From Marinilactibacillus sp042660675 (lineage in GTDB: Bacteria > Bacillota > Bacilli > Lactobacillales > Carnobacteriaceae_A): a stretch of DNA of 64,000 bases. The notes beneath the pieces were generated by a model that saw only the letters and a list, made by a program, of their open reading frames with translations, had not been told where the DNA came from and ran no database searches. Location: NCBI RefSeq assembly GCF_042660675.1, contig NZ_JBHSUL010000033.1, positions 1-64,000 on the forward strand, in the 5' to 3' direction. The translations under genes and the position numbers were made by a program. This document shows positions 49,557-59,390 of this stretch, piece after piece. Positions within the stretch are counted from its first letter, which is position 1, and each line of letters starts with the position of its first letter.

Positions 49557-49592
49557 TAAAAAGAGAGAGGTAAATGATCACCTCTCTCTTCT
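49557..49592 (-). terminator. Intrinsic terminator of the valS-HAD unit
   Basis: AGAGAGAGGT-GATCATTT-ACCTCTCTCT is a perfect ten-bp stem followed by TTTTAT on the minus strand. Confidence 0.85.
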
Positions 49593-49621
49593 ATATACTT
49601 ACGAAAAATTGGATTATTGAT

Positions 49622-50284
49622 TTATTTATCCTTATTTTTTACATAATCGATCACTTTGGTTAAATCTTCAATAATATGCGTAGCTTTATCTATGGCTTCT
49701 TCATTTGGAGTGAGTAAATCCGGCACCATTAATACTGGGATATTTGCAGCATGCGCTGCTCTTACACCATTCAATGAATCCTCCAAGACGACAGCTTCTT
49801 CTTTTTCAGCTGTTGTCAGACTGATCGCTTTCAAAAAGATCGCAGGGTCCGGCTTAGAATTCTCAACTTCGTTTCCACCTACAACTCCGATGAAATAATC
49901 CGCAATTCCAGCATTTTTGATCAAAGTCTCTACCATACTACGTTCAGTGGACGAAGCAACTACCATCTCAATCTGCTGATCTTTCAGAAATTCCAGTAAT
50001 TCGAGCAATCCTTTTTTCATTGGAATCGTCGCCTCTAAAAGTGTCTCATGAATATCAATTTGACTTTTTTGAATAAATTCTTCAACTAAAGATTTGTTTT
50101 TATATTCTTCGTGTAACGCCGCAAAAAAGTCTTTATCACTAGCACCAACATATCTTTCATAAAATTCATATGTGAACGGTAAACCGATTTGATCTGCAAT
50201 GGATTGATTGGACTGATAATAAATTTTTTCTGTATCAAAAATCAATCCATCCATATCAAAAATGACAGCTTTCACTTTGCTCAT
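49622..50284 (-). CDS. HAD-IA hydrolase, beta-phosphoglucomutase-like
   Basis: HAD superfamily phosphatase or phosphomutase of 220 residues. Motif I VIFDMDGLIFDTE has both catalytic Asp residues, motif II is the ASSTERS serine, motif III SKPDP, and motif IV VVLEDSLNGVRAA. The helical cap (about 18-85) is of the phosphoglucomutase/sugar-phosphatase kind. Substrate unknown. It shares one base with the valS stop codon, so its translation is coupled to valS, an uncommon pairing. Confidence 0.88.
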   Translation of the reverse strand: MSKVKAVIFDMDGLIFDTEKIYYQSNQSIADQIGLPFTYEFYERYVGASDKDFFAALHEEYKNKSLVEEFIQKSQIDIHETLLEATIPMKKGLLELLEFLKDQQIEMVVASSTERSMVETLIKNAGIADYFIGVVGGNEVENSKPDPAIFLKAISLTTAEKEEAVVLEDSLNGVRAAHAANIPVLMVPDLLTPNEEAIDKATHIIEDLTKVIDYVKNKDK

Positions 50285-52938
50285 TACTCTGCTCCTTTTA
50301 AAGCTTTAAGTTTTTCAAGTTGGTCTGCAACAGAAGCTTGTCTTTCTCTGTATGCACTCTCTTTTGCTCTTTCTTCTTCAACAATTTTCTCAGGTGCATT
50401 GGCAACAAACTTCTGGTTTGATAATTTGCCTTCCACTCGTTTGATTTCTTGTGCCCATTTGTCCAGTTCTTTGCTTAAACGCTCAATTTCTTCATCAACA
50501 TCTACTAATCCAGCAAGCGGTAAGAAAATATCTGCTCCTGAAATCACTGCCGTCTTCACCTCATCAGGCACTGATATCGTTGTATCGATTGTTAAAGCTT
50601 CTGGATTACAGAACCTTTCAATGAAACTTTTATTATCTGTTAAAAATTGTTTTTCTTTATCTGATTTCGCACGAACTAAGATATCGATTTTTTTAGATAA
50701 TGGACGGTTCACTTCAGCTCGAATCGTTCTTATAGATCGAATGAGTTCAATCAGCATGTCCATATTGCTAACAGCTTCTTCGTCTTCAAAGTCAGCATTC
50801 ACTTTAGGGTACTCTGCAACAACTAGAGACTCTCCAGAGTGTGGCATATTCTCCCAAATCTCTTCTGTAACGAATGGCATAACTGGATGCAATAACTTAA
50901 GTGTTTGGTCTAGTACATGCACCAAAATACTTCGTGTTGAGTTTTTCTCTTCTTCTGAACCATTGAAAAGAATTTCTTTACTCATTTCAATATACCAGTC
51001 ACAGTAATCATCCCAGATGAATTTATAAAGCGCTCTTCCGGCTTCTCCAAATTCAAACTTCTCAAAGAGATCGGTTACCTGTGCAATAGTTTCATTCAAT
51101 CTAGCTAAAATCCATTTATCAGCGATTGATTGTTTACCTTTTAAGTTCATGTCTTTTAAATCAAAGTCTTCTAAATTCATGATAACATATCGACTGGCAT
51201 TCCAGATTTTATTGATGAAATTCCAAGCGGCATCCATTTTTTCATAACTAAAGCGGACATCTTGGCCGGGTGCTGAACCATTCGACAGGAACCAGCGTAA
51301 AGCATCTGCACCGTACTTGTCGATTACTTCCATAGGATCAATCCCGTTACCTAAAGACTTACTCATTTTTCTTCCTTGCTCGTCACGAATTAACCCGTGA
51401 ATCAAGACATTTTTAAATGGACGTTCTTCCGTAAATTCCAAGCTTTGAAAAATCATACGGCTTACCCAAAAGAATATGATGTCATATCCTGTTACTAGCG
51501 TACTCGTTGGGAAGTATCTTTTGAAATCTTCAGAGTCTTCATTCGGCCAGCCCATTGTTGAAAACGGCCATAGTGCTGAACTAAACCAAGTATCTAAAAC
51601 ATCGTTATCCTGGGTCCAGTTTTGACTATCTTCAGGTTCAATTTCTCCAACGTACATTTCACCAGTTTCGTTATGATACCAAGCTGGAATACGGTGCCCC
51701 CACCATAATTGTCTTGAAATAACCCAATCATGTACATTTTCCATCCAGTTATTGAATGTTTTCTCAAATCGTTCAGGAACGAAATGAACTTTATTTTCAG
51801 TTTCCTGATTGTCTATTGCCTGTTTTGAAAGTGAATCCATTTTTACGAACCACTGAGTAGAAAGTCTTGGTTCAACTACGACTCCTGTTCTTTCAGAGTG
51901 TCCTACACTATGAACCATTTCTTCTACTTTAATCAAATATCCTTGCGCTTTTAAATCTTTAATGATCGCTTTACGGGCTTCAAATCGATCCATTCCCGCA
52001 TATTGCCCAGCCAAATCATTCATAGAACCATCGTTATTCATAACATTGATTCTCTCTAAATTATGACGATTACCCACTTCAAAGTCATTTGGATCATGAG
52101 CTGGTGTAATTTTAACCACACCTGTTCCAAAATCCATTTCAACATAATCATCCGCAATGATTGGAAGTTCTCTACCTACTAATGGTAATTTAAGTGTTTT
52201 ACCAATTAAATCTTTATAGCGATCGTCTTCTGGATGTACGGCAACTGCCGTATCACCAAGCATCGTTTCTGGTCTTGTCGTTGCAATTTCAACTTCTCCA
52301 GAACCATCTGTTAAAGGATACTTCATATGGTAGAAAGCACCATTAACATCTTTGTGGTCAACTTCGATATCAGACAAAGCTGTTTGAGCTTTAGGATCCC
52401 AGTTGATGATGTATTCGCCACGGTAGATTAACCCTTTGTTATAAAGATCGACAAAGACCTTTTTAACAGCATCATTTAATCCCTCATCAAGCGTGAACCG
52501 CTCACGACTATAATCAACAGAGATCCCAACTTTAGCCCATTGCGCTCTGATGTTTGATGCATATTCCTCTTTCCAGTCCCATACTTTTTCCAAGAATTTC
52601 TCTCTCCCCAGATCATAACGAGAGATATTATCTTGGGCTAGTTTTTCTTCTACTTTAGCTTGGGTAGCAATTCCCGCATGGTCCATTCCTGGAAGCCATA
52701 AAGTGTCGTATCCTTGCATTCTTTTCTGACGAATAATAATATCTTGTAGTGTTGTATCCCAAGCATGACCTAAATGCAACTTCCCAGTTACGTTCGGAGG
52801 TGGAATTACGATTGAATAAGGCTCTGCTTTTTCATCTCCACTTGGCTTAAATAAATCTTTTTCGATCCACTGTTCGTATCTACCAGCTTCTACTTCAGTA
52901 GGCTGATACTTTTTTGACATGCTGATTTCTTCTGTCAT
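50284..52938 (-). CDS. valS: Valyl-tRNA synthetase
   Basis: Class I synthetase charging tRNA-Val, 884 residues from ATG 52938 (AGGAGA box). HIGH-type motif PPPNVTGKLHLGHAW and KMSKS are present, with the CP1 editing domain between (EIATTRPETMLGDTAV), the WISRQLWWGHRIPAWY stretch, and the C-terminal coiled coil that reads DEEIERLSKELDKWAQEI. Control is by the T-box leader upstream. The longer frame to 52974 overlaps the leader end and lacks a box. Confidence 0.97.
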   Translation of the reverse strand: MTEEISMSKKYQPTEVEAGRYEQWIEKDLFKPSGDEKAEPYSIVIPPPNVTGKLHLGHAWDTTLQDIIIRQKRMQGYDTLWLPGMDHAGIATQAKVEEKLAQDNISRYDLGREKFLEKVWDWKEEYASNIRAQWAKVGISVDYSRERFTLDEGLNDAVKKVFVDLYNKGLIYRGEYIINWDPKAQTALSDIEVDHKDVNGAFYHMKYPLTDGSGEVEIATTRPETMLGDTAVAVHPEDDRYKDLIGKTLKLPLVGRELPIIADDYVEMDFGTGVVKITPAHDPNDFEVGNRHNLERINVMNNDGSMNDLAGQYAGMDRFEARKAIIKDLKAQGYLIKVEEMVHSVGHSERTGVVVEPRLSTQWFVKMDSLSKQAIDNQETENKVHFVPERFEKTFNNWMENVHDWVISRQLWWGHRIPAWYHNETGEMYVGEIEPEDSQNWTQDNDVLDTWFSSALWPFSTMGWPNEDSEDFKRYFPTSTLVTGYDIIFFWVSRMIFQSLEFTEERPFKNVLIHGLIRDEQGRKMSKSLGNGIDPMEVIDKYGADALRWFLSNGSAPGQDVRFSYEKMDAAWNFINKIWNASRYVIMNLEDFDLKDMNLKGKQSIADKWILARLNETIAQVTDLFEKFEFGEAGRALYKFIWDDYCDWYIEMSKEILFNGSEEEKNSTRSILVHVLDQTLKLLHPVMPFVTEEIWENMPHSGESLVVAEYPKVNADFEDEEAVSNMDMLIELIRSIRTIRAEVNRPLSKKIDILVRAKSDKEKQFLTDNKSFIERFCNPEALTIDTTISVPDEVKTAVISGADIFLPLAGLVDVDEEIERLSKELDKWAQEIKRVEGKLSNQKFVANAPEKIVEEERAKESAYRERQASVADQLEKLKALKGAE

Positions 52939-52980
52939 ATACTCATCTCCTATTGTTAATATCAAATTAAACACAAAATA

Positions 52981-53245
52981 AAAAGAGCATTCGTCCTATA
53001 ATAATAGGACGAATGCTCTTATTCGCGGTACCACCTAAATTGATCAAAGAACACGATTGCGCCTTCAAACCTCTTCATATACGGATGTAATGATCCGTTA
53101 CTTCAAACAAAGTTACTCAAAGTTCACTCTGTTAGCTCACAAGCTACTTCTCTATCGCTTCTGTTAGGGATTTTCAGCAAACACCCATTCTCTTAAACAG
53201 AATACACGACAGATACTTCTCTTGATCATTGCTCTATATTCAATT
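52981..53245 (-). promoter_or_regulatory. T-box leader controlling valS
   Basis: The T-box core GGTGGTACCGCG is at 53035-53024 (minus). It is followed by a perfect 17-bp terminator stem AAGAGCATTCGTCCTAT / ATAGGACGAATGCTCTT (52983-53020) and five T. Upstream, GAGAAGTA (about 53223-53216) is the stem I loop-E signature. Uncharged tRNA-Val would favour the antiterminator. Confidence 0.93.
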
Positions 53246-53306
53246 AGTTGGTCTTTTATGATTTATTGATATTCTATCAAACTACTCTTTGAAAATAAAG
53301 CTTTAT

Positions 53307-53810
53307 TTAAGATATCTCTGCTTCTTCATGTTTGGCAGCCGCAACCGCTGCTTCGTAATTTGGATCTTCAGACATTTCTTTAACGACTTCATTATAGACG
53401 ACTTGACCTTGTCTGTTTAGCACAAGAACTGCACGAGCAGTTTTATCCATCTCCTCTACATAAAGTCCATAATCTTTAGAGAAACTTCTTTCACTATCAT
53501 GTAACAGATCCATATCGATTGATTTTGCAGCACACCAGTCTTTTTGCTCTTCTACTGTGTTTGAAGATATAGAGATAATTTTAGTATCATCCAAAGTGCT
53601 TGCCATTTCATTAAATTTACCGGTCTGTCTTGAACATGTACTTGTGTTAATGTCCGGAAACGTACTTATCAAAACAACGTATCCTTTATAATCTTCAAGT
53701 GATACTGATTGGTCATTCAAATCTTTTAAAGTGAACGCTGGAGCTTGCGACCCCTTAGCGGGTATCTCTCCATTAGTAGTAAGTGGTTTACCTTTCATTT
53801 TAACATCCAT
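53307..53810 (-). CDS. tpx: Thiol peroxidase (Tpx)
   Basis: Atypical two-cysteine peroxiredoxin that reduces hydrogen peroxide and organic peroxides, using thioredoxin. The 167 residues have the peroxidatic Cys59 in INTSTCSRQT and the resolving Cys93 in WCAAKSI, at normal distance. A GAGG box precedes the ATG. It lies alone between the valS leader and thiI. Confidence 0.95.
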   Translation of the reverse strand: MDVKMKGKPLTTNGEIPAKGSQAPAFTLKDLNDQSVSLEDYKGYVVLISTFPDINTSTCSRQTGKFNEMASTLDDTKIISISSNTVEEQKDWCAAKSIDMDLLHDSERSFSKDYGLYVEEMDKTARAVLVLNRQGQVVYNEVVKEMSEDPNYEAAVAAAKHEEAEIS

Positions 53811-53879
53811 GCTGATAACCTCTTTCTATCTTTTAATAGTTTCATTTTAACGGTAAGCAAGCTGTTTGTACAACAAAAT

Positions 53880-55094
53880 CTACAGAAGGTCTTCGAATAA
53901 TGCTTTCTGCTCTGTTTCCTTTGACTGATTCAGACCGATTTCTTCAATGGAGATCCCTGCGATAGCTCTCTCAATCATTCCTTCAACGTCTATTTTAGCT
54001 TCGTTTTCCAGCACATGAGATAACTTTGGCTTTGTCCGCGGTTTGGGCGGTGAAAATATTGTGCAACAATCTTCATAAGGCAAAATGGATAGATCAAAAG
54101 TATCGATTTCTTCTGCAATTTTGATGATGTCATTCTTATCCATTGAAATTAGCGGTCTAAGAACCGGTGTGTTAGTTACTTCTGAGATTACAGACATGCT
54201 TTCCAAAGTCTGCGAAGCTACTTGTCCAAGGGATTCTCCATTAATGATGGCTAACCCACTTCGCTGTGCCCGTATGATGTCTGTCAATTTCAACATCATG
54301 CGTCTCGTTATAGTCATAACGTAACCTTGAGGCACATATTTCTTAATGGTTTCCTGTATCTCAGTGAAGGGCACTTCAATAAATGTAATAGGTCCAGTAA
54401 ATTCAACTAATTTTCCCGTCAGGTCTTTTGCTTTTTGGAGCGCCTGTGGGCTTGTATAAGGTGGACTGTGGAAGTGGACCGCTTCTAATTCTATACCTCT
54501 TTTCAAAGCATAATACCCCGCTACCGGAGAATCGATTCCTCCAGAGATCATCAACATTCCTTTTCCACTTGTACCTCCCGGAAGTCCACCAGCTCCTTGA
54601 ATAGAATCTGTAGATAGGAAGATCCCATCTAATCTAATTTCAACTCTGATATTGATATCCGGTTTTTTCATCTTAACTTTGATTCCAGGTATAGTTTCTG
54701 TAATAAACTGACCAATGATTTGATTCACTTCATTTGTTTCAAACGTCCAGTCATGATCGGCTCTTCTAGCTGTAATCTTAAATGTTTTTCCATCTTTATA
54801 CTCTTGGTTCAGTAAATAAAGTGCCGCACGATTTGCTTGCTCAATCGTCTTATCCACTTTTATAACAGGAGAAATGGTTTGAATGCCAAAGACTTTTTTC
54901 AAACGATCCACAATTTCTTCGTATGCTTCTCCATTCAATTCAATATGCAATCGATCTCTGTTCGCTTTAATTGTCAGCGCTGGAAAATCATTTAATACAT
55001 ACGCTACATTTTTACCTAGTTGCTTAATAAATAATTTACGATTTTTACCTTTAGTTGATAGTTCCCCATACCTTGCCATAACTTCTGTAATCAT
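53880..55094 (-). CDS. thiI: tRNA 4-thiouridine synthase ThiI
   Basis: Makes 4-thiouridine at position 8 of tRNA and, in some species, supplies sulfur for thiamine. The 404 residues hold a THUMP domain (about 60-165) and an ATP-pyrophosphatase domain with MLMISGGIDSPVAGYYALKRG. No C-terminal rhodanese domain is present, as in other Firmicutes, so the persulfide passes from the cysteine desulfurase encoded 20 bases upstream. Confidence 0.95.
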   Translation of the reverse strand: MITEVMARYGELSTKGKNRKLFIKQLGKNVAYVLNDFPALTIKANRDRLHIELNGEAYEEIVDRLKKVFGIQTISPVIKVDKTIEQANRAALYLLNQEYKDGKTFKITARRADHDWTFETNEVNQIIGQFITETIPGIKVKMKKPDINIRVEIRLDGIFLSTDSIQGAGGLPGGTSGKGMLMISGGIDSPVAGYYALKRGIELEAVHFHSPPYTSPQALQKAKDLTGKLVEFTGPITFIEVPFTEIQETIKKYVPQGYVMTITRRMMLKLTDIIRAQRSGLAIINGESLGQVASQTLESMSVISEVTNTPVLRPLISMDKNDIIKIAEEIDTFDLSILPYEDCCTIFSPPKPRTKPKLSHVLENEAKIDVEGMIERAIAGISIEEIGLNQSKETEQKALFEDLL

Positions 55095-55114
55095 CTAATC
55101 CCTCAGTTTCTCTT

Positions 55115-56254
55115 TTAAAAAATCCCATTAAATCCTTTGTAAATTTCATCAAAGTGGTCAATAAATTGCGCCATCTCGTCAACTGTATTCCATTCAGATA
55201 AACTGACTCTAATAGCCGTTTCAGCTTGCTTTCTAGGAATCCCCATTGCAATCAACGAACTAGATTCACTTTGCTTTTTACTGGAACAAGCACTTGTAGT
55301 CGATACATAAATTTCTCGTTTTTCCAGAGCGTGCACGATGACTTCTCCTCTAATACCTTTTATTCCAAAGCACAGAATATGCGGAGCGTGAACCTCCGGC
55401 GAAAATATCGTAACCTTACTCCGTGATCTTAGATCTTTTTTCAGCATATCCATCATTTGATTCATAACGAGATGCTTTTCTTTCTTTGACTGTAAGAGTA
55501 TATTTAACGCTTTAGCCATAGACACAATTCCTGGAATGTTTTCCGTTCCGCTTCTTGCATTTGCTTCTTGACCGCCACCGCTTAAAAGGGGCGATAATCT
55601 TCTACCATTCTTTATATAAACAAATCCTGTTCCTTTAGGCCCATGAAATTTATGTCCAGAAAATACAGCCATATCGATTCGACTAGTCTTTCCTAACTTG
55701 ATATCCGTTTTTCCAATTGCTTGCACTGCATCCACATGAAAGTGAACAGTCGGATAGGCTTCGAGTAGTCTACCGATTTTTTCTATCGGTTGAATACTTC
55801 CCGTTTCGTTATTTACTGCCATAACAGAGACAAGTACCGTATCTTTTTTAAGCGCATTTCTCAAGTCTTCTAACGAAATCACACCGAACTGATTTACTGG
55901 AAGATAAGTGATGTCCCAACCTAGCAGTTCCAGTTGTTTAAACGTTTCAAGCACTGCTGGATGTTCACTTTGTGTTGTAATCAAATGTTTTCCGGATGAA
56001 ATTTTCTCTATCGCTGTACCTTTAATGGCCCAGTTATCTCCTTCAGTACCGCCACTAGTAAAAAAGATTTCTTCTGGAAGAACACCTAGGAGATCTGCTG
56101 TTAAACTACGGGACTGTTTGAGTAGACCAGAGGCTGTTTCTCCTATTGTATGCAGACTAGAAGGGTTCCCGTAATAAAGTTGATTCACTTTATTATACGT
56201 CTCTAAAACCGTACTATCTATCATGGTCGTCGCACTATTATCGAAATAAATCAT
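55115..56254 (-). CDS. Cysteine desulfurase paired with ThiI (NifZ-like)
   Basis: Pyridoxal-phosphate enzyme giving persulfide sulfur. 379 residues from ATG 56254 (GAGGTGG box): IYFDNSATTMID at the start, FSGHKFHGPKGTGFVY with the PLP Lys, and the catalytic Cys in STTSACSSKKQ. The order desulfurase-thiI matches nifZ-thiI of Bacillus, where this enzyme serves 4-thiouridine in tRNA. The upstream frame to 56278 has no box. Confidence 0.93.
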   Translation of the reverse strand: MIYFDNSATTMIDSTVLETYNKVNQLYYGNPSSLHTIGETASGLLKQSRSLTADLLGVLPEEIFFTSGGTEGDNWAIKGTAIEKISSGKHLITTQSEHPAVLETFKQLELLGWDITYLPVNQFGVISLEDLRNALKKDTVLVSVMAVNNETGSIQPIEKIGRLLEAYPTVHFHVDAVQAIGKTDIKLGKTSRIDMAVFSGHKFHGPKGTGFVYIKNGRRLSPLLSGGGQEANARSGTENIPGIVSMAKALNILLQSKKEKHLVMNQMMDMLKKDLRSRSKVTIFSPEVHAPHILCFGIKGIRGEVIVHALEKREIYVSTTSACSSKKQSESSSLIAMGIPRKQAETAIRVSLSEWNTVDEMAQFIDHFDEIYKGFNGIF

Positions 56255-56341
56255 CTTCCACCTCTTCAATCTAGTCACTTCTCTATAATCGATTGTTCAA
56301 ACGAGTTCCATTATAGCAAAAAAGCGACGCCCATCAAGTAG

Positions 56342-56389
56342 CAAAAAAAGTTGAACTGTGAATAGACGATCACAATCCAACTTTTTTCT
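56342..56389 (-). terminator. Intrinsic terminator of ezrA
   Basis: On the minus strand AAAAAAGTTGGATTGTGA and TCACAGTTCAACTTTTTT pair with small mismatches, followed by T. It adjoins the ezrA stop. Confidence 0.8.
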
Positions 56390-56391
56390 TT

Positions 56392-58107
56392 TTATTGAGC
56401 AAAACTTTTTTCTTTTAAATAGGTTTTTTCTACTGATTCATAAGCCCCTGGTTCAATTGATTCAAGTTTTTCTCGAACCATTTTCAAAGAAGTTTCATAA
56501 TCGTAATCTTCTGAGAACAAACTGCGACTATAGCGAATGGTCTCTCCAACTTCACTATACTCATTTTTGTATCGATACAGCCTTTGACTAACTAATTCGC
56601 TTAAAATCGCCTGATCAACCAGATTGTCCGTTTTATCCGCAAGTTTGTCTACATCATCTTCGCACATTTCGTGAAGCTTGTATACTTCGTTCATGTCTAA
56701 GCGCGGCTTAGCGAGCACTTGATTTAATTGCTGAACATGATCCGTTGTGTAGAAGAAAAAGTCTAGATATTCCTGAGGCAATCCTGGTAAGTTTTTGCTT
56801 TCAACATATCTCTTCATTTCTCGCATTGCCAATTCCATTTCTTCTAAATCTGCTTTAATTTCTAACTCACTATTACGGTAATCGGATAGATTCGAACTAA
56901 TTTCTACTTGTTTTTCATTCAGTTCTTCTAATTCATCAAATAAGCCATTCAATTTTTCACTAGCTTCAGAAAAAGCAATTTGTTTATCTGTTAGACTTTG
57001 GTTGATTTGCATAAAGATTTTTTCTTGTTCCGATATACTTTCATTCACAGTTTCCGCACCTTCAGCCTCATCTCGATACAAATGATAACTTTGAGAAAGA
57101 CGATCGATTTCAACCAACAATTTGCGATTCTGTTCTTTTAAATAAAGAAGAATTTTTCTGATTTGATTCAGCAGTTCTTTTACTTCCGACTTGGATTCAA
57201 TTTCCAGCTCTAATTGATCATAAACCGAATCGATTTTCTGATCTAACTCGGCTGATTCTTCTTCCGCTTTAGCGATCTCAAGCTTACTTATATCCTTGTT
57301 GATACTTTCTATTTTAACGTGGATCAGCGAAAGTGCTTCTTTTATAGAATCATCAGGGAAAATGTACTCTTCTTCTTTCAAACTCTGATAGCCACTTTCC
57401 AATTCTTGGATTTGTTCTTTTGTTTCTTCTTCTATTTTCTCCAATATCACCGGAATATCTACCATGTAAATTTCCATCTCACTAATTGTTTCATCCAGTT
57501 GTTTCAATAATTGGTTTGCTTCTTCGTGATCGCCTGTTACTGTTAGATGTGAAAAAGTTGCAAAATCGGATTCCATCGTTCCCAGTTTCTCTTCAAGCGC
57601 ATCAACTGCTCTCCCAAACGAAAAACTCTTAGCAAGCAAATCTTTTCGAATACTGTGATATCTTTTTTTGATGGTTTCAATTCTTTTTAAATTGTCTTCT
57701 TCCCGTTGCATCAATTCATCTAATTGATCATTTAAATTTTTAAGTGCCAGTCGTACTTCTACCAGTTTCTCTTCAGCAGCTTCTTGATCTGTGCGAGCTC
57801 TTTTAAAGCGATAACGGTCTGTTGCCTGCTCCGCTTCGAATAATAAGCTTTCAATAGTTGGGAACTGCTTTGTTTCAATAAGATCCCATGTTTTTTTCAG
57901 TTCATCTGCTGTATCCTGAGATTGTCCAGTCATACTTTTTTTATCTATCGACTGTATTTTAGTTGTTGGAAATTGTTCCATCAACGCTTTTTTCTTGATA
58001 TCCAGTTCGTCAATTTTTTTGTAATGTTTCTTTCTGACTAAATAAGTAGTTATGTACAGGGCAACGATTAAAACGATTAAAATGATCACGACGATTTCTA
58101 ACGTCAT
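56392..58107 (-). CDS. ezrA: Septation ring formation regulator EzrA
   Basis: Membrane-anchored regulator of FtsZ ring assembly in low-GC Gram-positives, 571 residues. One N-terminal membrane segment (about 4-22) is followed by a long spectrin-like coiled-coil region rich in Glu, Lys and Leu to the end. Length and layout are typical of EzrA, including the KSFSFGRAVDALEEKL and YRFKRARTDQEAAEEKL parts. It precedes the desulfurase-thiI pair, with a terminator between; this order is also common in enterococci and bacilli. Confidence 0.94.
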   Translation of the reverse strand: MTLEIVVIILIVLIVALYITTYLVRKKHYKKIDELDIKKKALMEQFPTTKIQSIDKKSMTGQSQDTADELKKTWDLIETKQFPTIESLLFEAEQATDRYRFKRARTDQEAAEEKLVEVRLALKNLNDQLDELMQREEDNLKRIETIKKRYHSIRKDLLAKSFSFGRAVDALEEKLGTMESDFATFSHLTVTGDHEEANQLLKQLDETISEMEIYMVDIPVILEKIEEETKEQIQELESGYQSLKEEEYIFPDDSIKEALSLIHVKIESINKDISKLEIAKAEEESAELDQKIDSVYDQLELEIESKSEVKELLNQIRKILLYLKEQNRKLLVEIDRLSQSYHLYRDEAEGAETVNESISEQEKIFMQINQSLTDKQIAFSEASEKLNGLFDELEELNEKQVEISSNLSDYRNSELEIKADLEEMELAMREMKRYVESKNLPGLPQEYLDFFFYTTDHVQQLNQVLAKPRLDMNEVYKLHEMCEDDVDKLADKTDNLVDQAILSELVSQRLYRYKNEYSEVGETIRYSRSLFSEDYDYETSLKMVREKLESIEPGAYESVEKTYLKEKSFAQ

Positions 58108-58298
58108 TTGATTTCCCTCCGACTAGGCCTTACAAGCAAAGAACGATGCCTACTTTTCTCTTCTTAACAGTATATCAAATATTAGAGGATTATGTTATAC
58201 TTACAAGCAAATTCTATAAATTAGGTCCAAAATTAATTGTTATTACAACTTAACTGCTTGTATTAGTCAACTATTATAAAAAATGAAAAGGTGATTAT

Positions 58299-58760
58299 TT
58301 GGAAACAAAAGCAATCAAACACATGATGAATAAGCAGCTAGATGCTTTACTGACTGGAGAAAGTAATTTAATCGCAAACTTAAGCAACGCTTCTGCTCTC
58401 TTGTCTGATCAACTAAAAGATATTAACTGGGCTGGATTTTATTTATGGGAAGAAACTGATCAAGAACTTGTACTTGGACCATTCCAAGGTAAAGTAGCCT
58501 GCGTTAGAATCTCAAATGGTTCTGGTGTTTGCGGAACAGCTTTCAAAGAACAGAAAACTTACTTGGTACCTGATGTTCACGCTTTTCCAGGTCATATCGC
58601 GTGTGATGCTGCAAGCGAATCTGAAATTGTGATACCACTGACCAAAGATTCTGTTCAAATCGGCGTGCTGGATATTGATGCGCCTATCAAAAATAGATTC
58701 ACTGAAACAGACAAAGAAGTGCTTGAAGAATTTGCAGCAGTATTAATAGCTCATATATAA
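58299..58760 (+). CDS. Free methionine-(R)-sulfoxide reductase, GAF domain (fRMsr)
   Basis: GAF-fold enzyme of 153 residues that reduces free methionine-R-sulfoxide. The three conserved Cys residues are at 68 (VACVRIS), 78 (GVCGTAF) and 102 (HIACDAA), with PDVHAFPGHIACD diagnostic. The start is TTG with AAAAGGTGA five bases before. It is divergent from ezrA, as ytsP is near ytsJ/ezrA loci in bacilli. Monocistronic. Confidence 0.92.
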   Translation: METKAIKHMMNKQLDALLTGESNLIANLSNASALLSDQLKDINWAGFYLWEETDQELVLGPFQGKVACVRISNGSGVCGTAFKEQKTYLVPDVHAFPGHIACDAASESEIVIPLTKDSVQIGVLDIDAPIKNRFTETDKEVLEEFAAVLIAHI

Positions 58761-58773
58761 TTAAATTAAACGG

Positions 58774-58821
58774 AAAAACTTGATTTTAGTTGTGTACAAA
58801 TGACTGGAATCAGGTTTTTTC
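58774..58821. terminator. Probable bidirectional terminator after the fRMsr gene
   Basis: AAAAACTTGATT...TAGT and ACT...AATCAGGTTTTTT pair imperfectly around a ten-base loop, with A and T runs outside. Confidence 0.65.
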
Positions 58822-59258
58822 TATTGTAATACCATTTCGTACTCATCTCCATTATCAGCATTTCTCACCAATGAGCCACCCATTTTAATCAGGGTCAATT
58901 CAAAGTCTTCCGCAGTGACCGCATAAGCGTCTTCTGTTTCTTCTATTTGAACGGACTCAATTGTTTCAATAAATTTCGCTTGGATATCTTCTATACTATA
59001 ACCTTGTATATTACCGTCATAAATTCCAAGGTCCCCATCCAAGAAATAAAAGGAATATTCATTCTCTCGACCAGCGGCATCCACTAAGCCTACTCCGTTT
59101 AAATCATCCGGAATTTCTTTTGATTCTTGTATTTCAAATTCAGATTCTTGCTCTACAGTTTCTGTCTGATTCTCCGGTTCTTTTTGAACACTCTCTAAAT
59201 CACATCCAGCGATTGAGAAAATCATTAAGACAAGTAAAACTACTTTGTAATATTTCAC
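58821..59258 (-). CDS. Predicted lipoprotein of unknown function (DUF4947-like possible)
   Basis: 145 residues with a lipoprotein signal peptide (hydrophobic 5-17, lipobox SIAGC, Cys19). An acidic, probably flexible linker rich in Glu and Gln (20-50) leads to a small globular C-terminal domain (about 52-145, starting DLNGVGLVDAAGRENEYSF). It would be anchored on the outer face of the membrane. I recognise no function, and the parenthetical family name is a guess. Monocistronic between rpsD and the terminator at 58774. Confidence 0.7.
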   Translation of the reverse strand: MKYYKVVLLVLMIFSIAGCDLESVQKEPENQTETVEQESEFEIQESKEIPDDLNGVGLVDAAGRENEYSFYFLDGDLGIYDGNIQGYSIEDIQAKFIETIESVQIEETEDAYAVTAEDFELTLIKMGGSLVRNADNGDEYEMVLQ

Positions 59259-59342
59259 AGTATCCCTCCTAAGTTGGTATTCTCCTAATCTTTTTCATTC
59301 TATCATACGTTAAAAGCTTATAGAACGGTTTCATTACATTCG

Positions 59343-59380
59343 TAAAAAAAAAAGCCTGCACCATGTGCAAGCTTTTTTAA
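59343..59380 (-). terminator. Intrinsic terminator of rpsD
   Basis: On the minus strand AAGCTTGCA-CATG-GTGCAGGCTT pairs with one mismatch and is followed by at least eight T. Confidence 0.88.
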
Positions 59381-59390
59381 CCAGTTAAGA

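Noticed and set aside
32828..56254. Two cysteine desulfurase genes as a recent duplication or a horizontally acquired copy
   Set aside because: They are clearly different sequences, each next to its known tRNA-thiolation partner (mnmA and thiI), as in Bacillus.
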